Below are positions 59,805 through 64,000 of a stretch of 64,000 bases of DNA, in pieces. The first letter of the stretch is position 1. Each line of letters starts with the position of its first letter. The notes under the pieces were generated by a model that was not told the origin of the DNA, ran no database searches, and saw only the letters and a program-made list of their open reading frames with translations. The position numbers were made by a program, and so were the translations under genes. This DNA comes from Mesorhizobium sp. RMAD-H1. GTDB taxonomy: Bacteria > Pseudomonadota > Alphaproteobacteria > Rhizobiales > Rhizobiaceae. The DNA is taken from positions 186,001-250,000 of the forward strand of contig NZ_JACHWN010000004.1 of NCBI RefSeq assembly GCF_014191375.1, read 5' to 3'.

Positions 59805-60647
59805 GTGTCATTTTTCTCGCGTACCAAGCTGCAGGACAAGGACGGTGCTCAACCGGCTTCCGCCGTTGCGCCCGCCGATAGTGCCGGCCCGTCCCGCCCG
59901 GGATCGGGTGATCTCAAGCGACTCAAGGGGACGCTGGTCGCGCGCGGCCTCACCAAGAGCTATCGCGGCCGTCAGGTGGTCAACGGCGTTTCCTTCGGCG
60001 TGCGTGCCGGGGAAGCGGTCGGCATTCTCGGCCCCAACGGCGCTGGCAAGACCACCTGCTTCTACATGGTGACCGGCCTCGTGCCGGTCGACAGCGGCTC
60101 GATCGAGATCGACGGCTTCGACGTCACCACCATGCCCATGTACCGGCGCTCGCGCCTCGGCATCGGCTATCTCCCGCAGGAAGCCTCTATCTTCCGCGGC
60201 CTCTCGGTGGAGGACAACATCAAGGCCGTTCTTGAGGTCGTGGAGAAGGACAAGAAGAAGCGCGCCAGCGAGCTCGACGCCCTGCTCGAGGAATTCCACA
60301 TCGCGCATCTGCGCAAGGCGCCGGCGCTTTCGCTCTCCGGCGGCGAGCGCCGCAGGCTGGAGATCGCCCGCGCGCTCGCCTCGCGGCCCAATTTCATGCT
60401 CCTCGACGAGCCGTTCGCCGGCGTCGATCCCATCGCCGTGTCCGACATCCAGCAATTGGTGCGCCACCTGACGAGCCGCGGCATCGGCGTGCTCATCACC
60501 GACCATAATGTGCGCGAGACGCTGGGGCTCATCGACCGCGCCTATATCATCCATGCCGGTCAGGTGCTGACCCATGGCCGCCCGGCGGAGATCGTCGCCA
60601 ACCCCGATGTCCGGCGGCTTTATCTCGGCGATCAGTTCATGCTTTGA
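59805..60647 (+). CDS. lptB: LPS export ABC transporter ATPase LptB
   Basis: Cytoplasmic ATPase powering LPS extraction with LptF/LptG, which are not in the window. 280 residues: a 38-residue disordered N-terminal extension, then VARGLTKSYRGRQVV, Walker A GPNGAGKT, Q-loop GIGYLPQEASIF, signature LSGGERRR and Walker B MLLDEPFAGVDP, switch His in ITDHNVRE. Starts with GTG, 14 bp after lptA. Confidence 0.95.
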   Translation: MSFFSRTKLQDKDGAQPASAVAPADSAGPSRPGSGDLKRLKGTLVARGLTKSYRGRQVVNGVSFGVRAGEAVGILGPNGAGKTTCFYMVTGLVPVDSGSIEIDGFDVTTMPMYRRSRLGIGYLPQEASIFRGLSVEDNIKAVLEVVEKDKKKRASELDALLEEFHIAHLRKAPALSLSGGERRRLEIARALASRPNFMLLDEPFAGVDPIAVSDIQQLVRHLTSRGIGVLITDHNVRETLGLIDRAYIIHAGQVLTHGRPAEIVANPDVRRLYLGDQFML

Positions 60648-60766
60648 TCCGTCGCGGGAGGGTGGGAAATTCCCCTTCCGTTCCGCCTTTTGCAAAAAAA
60701 AGAATCAGATGAGTGCGATTCTGCCCGTTTTGCGGCGCCGGAACGCCCAAATCCGCACATTCTGAA

Positions 60767-60795
60767 TTGACAAGCAAGGTTTGTACCAGTTTTGT
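60767..60795 (+). promoter_or_regulatory. Possible rpoN promoter
   Basis: TTGACA at 60767-60772 is a perfect -35; 17 bases later TTTTGT (60790-60795) is a poor -10. It lies 47 bp before the rpoN start. Confidence 0.4.
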
Positions 60796-60841
60796 AGGAA
60801 GAAGGGGACAGGGTAGCGTAAGGGGGAGTGAAGCGTAGGCC

Positions 60842-62422
60842 ATGGCACTTTCGCCAAAGCTCGATCTGCGGCAATCGCAGTCGCTCGTCATGACGCCGCA
60901 GCTGATGCAATCCATCAGGCTGCTGCAGATGACCCATATCGAGCTGGAGCATTTCATCGAGCTGGAAATCGAGAAGAACCCGCTTCTGGAGCGCATCGAG
61001 CCGGCCAATGACGACATCGCCTCCGATGGCCGTCCGGCGCTGGAGCGTTCTGACCCGACGGGCGATGCAGATGGTGCCGCCTTTGACGTCGCCCGTGCTT
61101 CCGGCGGGCAGGACGACGAAGGCATCGACTGGATGGACCGCCCCGCGCCGGATGCGGACGCCATGTCCGAGACCTTCGACAGTTCGCTGGAGAACGTCTT
61201 CCCCGACGATCCCGGCCGCTACGAGCAGATCGCGCCGGATCTCGCCTCGCAATGGAAATCCTCCGGCGGGGACGGCTATGTCTGCGGCGGTGGTGACGGA
61301 TTCGACATCGAGCAGGTGACGGCGCACCGCATCTCGTTGCGCGATCATGTCGGCGAACAGATCCTTTTCGCGTTCAGCGATCCTGCCCAGAGGCTCATCG
61401 CCGCCGAACTCGCCGATCACCTCGACGATATGGGCTATCTCAGGGCCGATATCGCGGAAATCGCCGGGCTTCTGGGGGCGGATATCGCCATTGTCGAATG
61501 CGTGCTGGCGACCTTGCAGGCCTTCGAGCCCGCCGGGCTCTTCGCCCGTGATCTCGCCGAGTGCCTCGCCATCCAGCTCCGGCAGAAGGATCGCTTCGAT
61601 CCGGCGATGCAGGCGCTCATCGCCAATCTCGAACTCCTGGCCAAGCGGGATTTCCAGACGTTAAAGCGCCTGTGCGGTGTCGACCAGTCGGATCTTCTCG
61701 ATATGCTGGCGGAGATCCGCCTGCTGGATCCCAAGCCGGGCGCACTCTTCGCCGTGGGCGTGGCCGATGCCATCATTCCCGATGTCCATGTGACGCCCGC
61801 CCATGGCGGGGGCTGGGATATCGAGATCAACCCCGCCGCCCTGCCGCGGGTGCTCGTCAATCATGATTATTATACCACCGTCGCGCGCGGCGTGGGGCCG
61901 CAGGAAAAGGATTTCCTGTCGGAATGCCTGCAGAACGCCAATTGGCTGACGCGCAGCCTCGACCAGCGTGCCCGCACTATCCTGAAGGTGGCGCGCGAGA
62001 TCGTGCGCCAGCAGGATGGTTTCCTGGTCCATGGCGTTTCGCATCTCAAGCCGCTCAATCTGCGGATGGTCGCCGACGCCATCGGCATGCATGAATCGAC
62101 GGTGAGCCGCGTCACAGCCAACAAATATATGCTGACGCCGCGCGGCGTCTTCGAGCTGCGCTACTTCTTCAACGCCGCGATCGCTTCAGCCGAAGGGGGC
62201 GAAGCCCATTCCTCCGAGGCGGTGCGTCATCAGATACGCCAGTTGATAGATCGGGAAAGTCCCGATTCGATATTGTCCGACGATGCCATTGTCGATATTC
62301 TCAACCGTGATGGCGTGGATATCGCGCGGCGGACCGTCGCCAAATATCGGGAATCGATGAACATTCCATCATCGATTCAGCGGCGGCGGGAAAAGAAGGC
62401 GATTGCCGCGTCCGCGCGGTAG
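60842..62422 (+). CDS. rpoN: RNA polymerase sigma-54 factor
   Basis: Alternative sigma factor for nitrogen and other enhancer-dependent promoters, 526 residues. Region I is Gln/Leu-rich (LRQSQSLVMTPQLMQSIRLLQ). Region II is acidic, about 60-140. The core-binding domain follows. Region III has the helix-turn-helix HESTVSRVTANKY near residue 420 and the RpoN box ARRTVAKYRE near 500. Follows lptB as in other alphaproteobacteria. Confidence 0.97.
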   Translation: MALSPKLDLRQSQSLVMTPQLMQSIRLLQMTHIELEHFIELEIEKNPLLERIEPANDDIASDGRPALERSDPTGDADGAAFDVARASGGQDDEGIDWMDRPAPDADAMSETFDSSLENVFPDDPGRYEQIAPDLASQWKSSGGDGYVCGGGDGFDIEQVTAHRISLRDHVGEQILFAFSDPAQRLIAAELADHLDDMGYLRADIAEIAGLLGADIAIVECVLATLQAFEPAGLFARDLAECLAIQLRQKDRFDPAMQALIANLELLAKRDFQTLKRLCGVDQSDLLDMLAEIRLLDPKPGALFAVGVADAIIPDVHVTPAHGGGWDIEINPAALPRVLVNHDYYTTVARGVGPQEKDFLSECLQNANWLTRSLDQRARTILKVAREIVRQQDGFLVHGVSHLKPLNLRMVADAIGMHESTVSRVTANKYMLTPRGVFELRYFFNAAIASAEGGEAHSSEAVRHQIRQLIDRESPDSILSDDAIVDILNRDGVDIARRTVAKYRESMNIPSSIQRRREKKAIAASAR

Positions 62423-62724
62423 CTTATGGTTTGAACCGCATGAGGCGGAACAACGAGGGAAGGAGTCCGTTAAGGACTTCTTAAGTTTGGATTGACTTTC
62501 GCAACGTCACTCAATAGAAGCCCGCTCGCGCGATGATGCGCGGGCTGTCCGAAGCTGCACGGCCGGGAAAGGCCAGAAGTCAGGGATGCGCGGCAGCAAG
62601 TGGTTAACCGGAACGGGAAAGTTGGTCATATGATCCGTGCGCAACGTGCCGGATCGCTTTGCTCACGCCGCGACCTTGTGGTTAGATTGAGTCGCAAGGA
62701 AAAACGCAAACGAGGTATAACCAC
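62423..62724. other. 302-bp intergenic region between rpoN and hpf
   Basis: Contains a CtrA-like box (62470-62484), a TTGACT at 62493-62498 that may be a -35, and a hairpin with AGCCCGC/GCGGGCT arms around 62518-62546. No protein gene is supported. hpf probably has its own promoter here. Confidence 0.6.
62470..62484. promoter_or_regulatory. Putative CtrA box between rpoN and hpf
   Basis: TTAA-GGACTTC-TTAA, an exact TTAA-N7-TTAA, in an otherwise GC-rich area 48 bp after rpoN and 241 bp before hpf. It adjoins a possible TTGACT -35 box. Confidence 0.5.
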
Positions 62725-63318
62725 ATGAGTCTGCGTGTATCTGGTAAGCATATGGATATAGGCGATGCGTTCCGCATCCGGATCGAAGATCGGATCAGGG
62801 ACGCGGTCGGCAAATATTTCGACGGCGGATATTCGGGCCAGATCACGGTCGAGAAATCCTCGTCCCGTTTTTCGGCAGACTGCTTGCTGCATCTTGATAC
62901 CGGTGCGACCCTGCAGACCACGGGTGAGGCACAGGATCCGCAGCTGGCTTTCGATGCGGCTGCGGACAAGATCGAAACACGCCTGCGGCGCTACAAGCGC
63001 AGGCTGAAATCGCATCAGGTCGCCAACAACAATTCCGCCTATGATGACGTGGCCTACCGGGTCGTGTCTCCGGCGCCCGAGGATGACGAGGACGTGGCGG
63101 AGGATTATGCTCCCACCGTCGTTGCCGAAACCTCGGTGTCGTTGCGTACCATGAGTGTCGCCTCCGCGGTCGTGGAGCTCGATCTCAAGGATAGTCCGGT
63201 TCTCGTGTTCCGCAATGCGGGCAACAACGAAGTCAATATCGTGTATCGTCGGGCCGATGGCAACATAGGTTGGATCGATCCCTCGACGGTGACGGGGCAG
63301 AAACTATCCCGCTCCTGA
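62725..63318 (+). CDS. hpf: Ribosome hibernation-promoting factor, long form
   Basis: Binds 30S subunits and dimerises ribosomes in stationary phase. 197 residues: N-terminal HPF/YfiA domain (1-100, SLRVSGKHMDIGDAFR...) and a C-terminal dimerisation domain (about 135-195, SVALRT-like VSLRTMSVASAVVELDL and VYRRADGNIGWIDP). An acidic linker joins them. GAGGTATAAC precedes the ATG. Long HPF suffices for 100S formation in many bacteria. Confidence 0.95.
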   Translation: MSLRVSGKHMDIGDAFRIRIEDRIRDAVGKYFDGGYSGQITVEKSSSRFSADCLLHLDTGATLQTTGEAQDPQLAFDAAADKIETRLRRYKRRLKSHQVANNNSAYDDVAYRVVSPAPEDDEDVAEDYAPTVVAETSVSLRTMSVASAVVELDLKDSPVLVFRNAGNNEVNIVYRRADGNIGWIDPSTVTGQKLSRS

Positions 63319-63410
63319 GAGCAACCTTGAGGGCCTCCGCGTCGTTTGGGGTACGTGGAAGTCTATAGAGTCGGGGTCGTCTGATCCCGCATAGAGAAGG
63401 AATGGAGAGA

Positions 63411-63875
63411 ATGGATCTTAGCGATCTGATTCAGCCCGCGGCGATCATCCCTGCGCTGAAAGCAAGCTCCAAGAAACAACTGTTACAGATCATGGCCGAG
63501 AAGGCCGCGGAACTGACGGGTCTTACCGAACGCGAGGTATTCGATACCATCCTGCAGCGTGAGCGGCTTGGCTCGACGGGCGTGGGGAATGGCATCGCCA
63601 TCCCCCATGGCAAGCTCAACAGCATCAAGCGCATCACCGGCATCTTCGCCCGCCTTGAAAATCCGGTGGATTTCGAGGCGCTGGACGACCAGCCCGTGGA
63701 TATCGTCTTCCTGCTGCTGGCGCCTGAAAATGCGGGCGCGGATCATCTCAAGGCGTTGTCGCGCATCGCACGCCTGCTGCGCGACCCCGACATGGTGACC
63801 AAGCTTCGCGGCACGCATGACGCACAGGCGCTTTACGCCTTCCTGACGACCCAGCCGGCCTCCAACGCCGCCTGA
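63411..63875 (+). CDS. ptsN: PTS nitrogen-regulatory IIA protein
   Basis: Phosphotransfer protein EIIA-Ntr of the nitrogen PTS, 154 residues. The phosphorylated His lies in GIAIPHGK near residue 66, with LLAPENAGADHLKALSRIARL typical of the family. Regulates potassium, phosphate and stress responses. The start at 63411 (MDLSDLI) is chosen because AAGGA lies 9 bases upstream; an ATG at 63402 is too close to it. Confidence 0.94.
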   Translation: MDLSDLIQPAAIIPALKASSKKQLLQIMAEKAAELTGLTEREVFDTILQRERLGSTGVGNGIAIPHGKLNSIKRITGIFARLENPVDFEALDDQPVDIVFLLLAPENAGADHLKALSRIARLLRDPDMVTKLRGTHDAQALYAFLTTQPASNAA

Positions 63876-63962
63876 GGGATGAACCAATCCCGTTGCCGCC
63901 GCAGCCGGCGCCCGAGTTTCCAGAGCGAAACGGCATGAGGCGCGTTGCGGTTGCTGCAAATG

Positions 63963-63989
63963 AAAAGGGCTGCCTTCGGCAGCCCTTTT
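63963..63989 (+). terminator. Intrinsic terminator downstream of ptsN
   Basis: AAAAGGGCTGCC and GGCAGCCCTTTT form a 12-bp perfect stem with a 3-base loop and a T run. It lies 88 bp beyond the ptsN stop, ending the hpf-ptsN unit; the bases in between show no gene. Confidence 0.9.
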
Positions 63990-64000
63990 GCGTGTGGCCG

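Overview
This 64 kb window is chromosomal DNA from an alphaproteobacterium of the order Hyphomicrobiales (Rhizobiales). The evidence is GC-rich, densely packed coding sequence, a BA14K-family protein, an Omp25/31-type barrel, OlsB, an ActS/ActR (RegB/RegA) pair, an lptC-lptA-lptB-rpoN-hpf-ptsN block, and a murJ/trpS/glnD/mutS neighbourhood of the rhizobial/brucella kind. The genus cannot be fixed from sequence reading alone. No prophage, transposase, CRISPR array, rRNA or tRNA gene was recognised. This is essentially core chromosome with a few small accessory insertions.

Layout. 1-5.5 kb: 3' end of pncB, then sugar and polyol metabolism (xylB, a PfkB-family fructokinase, an SDR, glpK). 5.6-10.1 kb: envelope genes (class A PBP, outer-membrane barrel, acyltransferase). 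10.1-17.6 kb: information processing (RNase D-like exonuclease, M20 dipeptidase, an intergenic small RNA candidate, polA, DEAD-box helicase). 17.9-25.8 kb: GGDEF-EAL protein, BA14K protein, phytase-like secreted protein, gyrB, cytochrome P450. 25.9-30.2 kb: a Xre/RES toxin-antitoxin pair and a formaldehyde-detoxification operon (frmR, adhC, elaA-like GNAT, fghA) with a recognisable FrmR-type operator. 30.3-38.5 kb: hrpB, actS-actR, mmcB, an L,D-transpeptidase lipoprotein, a NifU-like protein, a UspA protein, trpS. 38.6-50.5 kb: a VOC protein coupled to murJ, glnD, parDE, maeB, mutS, olsB. 50.7-58.1 kb: hybrid histidine kinase, a coupled rRNA methyltransferase/TrmH/lspA operon, ornithine cyclodeaminase-like protein, lapA, ihfB, sppA. 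58.3-64 kb: lptC-lptA-lptB, rpoN, hpf, ptsN.

How the parts fit. Envelope biogenesis recurs throughout: PBP1, L,D-transpeptidase, MurJ, LspA, LptABC, OlsB, LapA, SppA and the barrel protein. Four intergenic TTAA-N7-TTAA sequences match the binding site of the alphaproteobacterial cell-cycle regulator CtrA. They lie upstream of the PBP, between the barrel protein and the acyltransferase, upstream of the L,D-transpeptidase, and between rpoN and hpf. Nitrogen and redox control is represented by glnD, rpoN, ptsN and actSR.

The most interesting non-coding features are a three-hairpin small RNA candidate next to polA (minus strand, C-rich loops, U-tract terminator), the FrmR operator, a strong hairpin just ahead of the GGDEF-EAL start codon, a 47-bp near-perfect inverted repeat between murJ and glnD, and a set of related hairpins between convergent genes. 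I found no clearly new multi-gene system. The candidates nearest to something undescribed are the sRNA locus, the GGDEF-EAL leader hairpin and the GNAT gene embedded in the formaldehyde operon.
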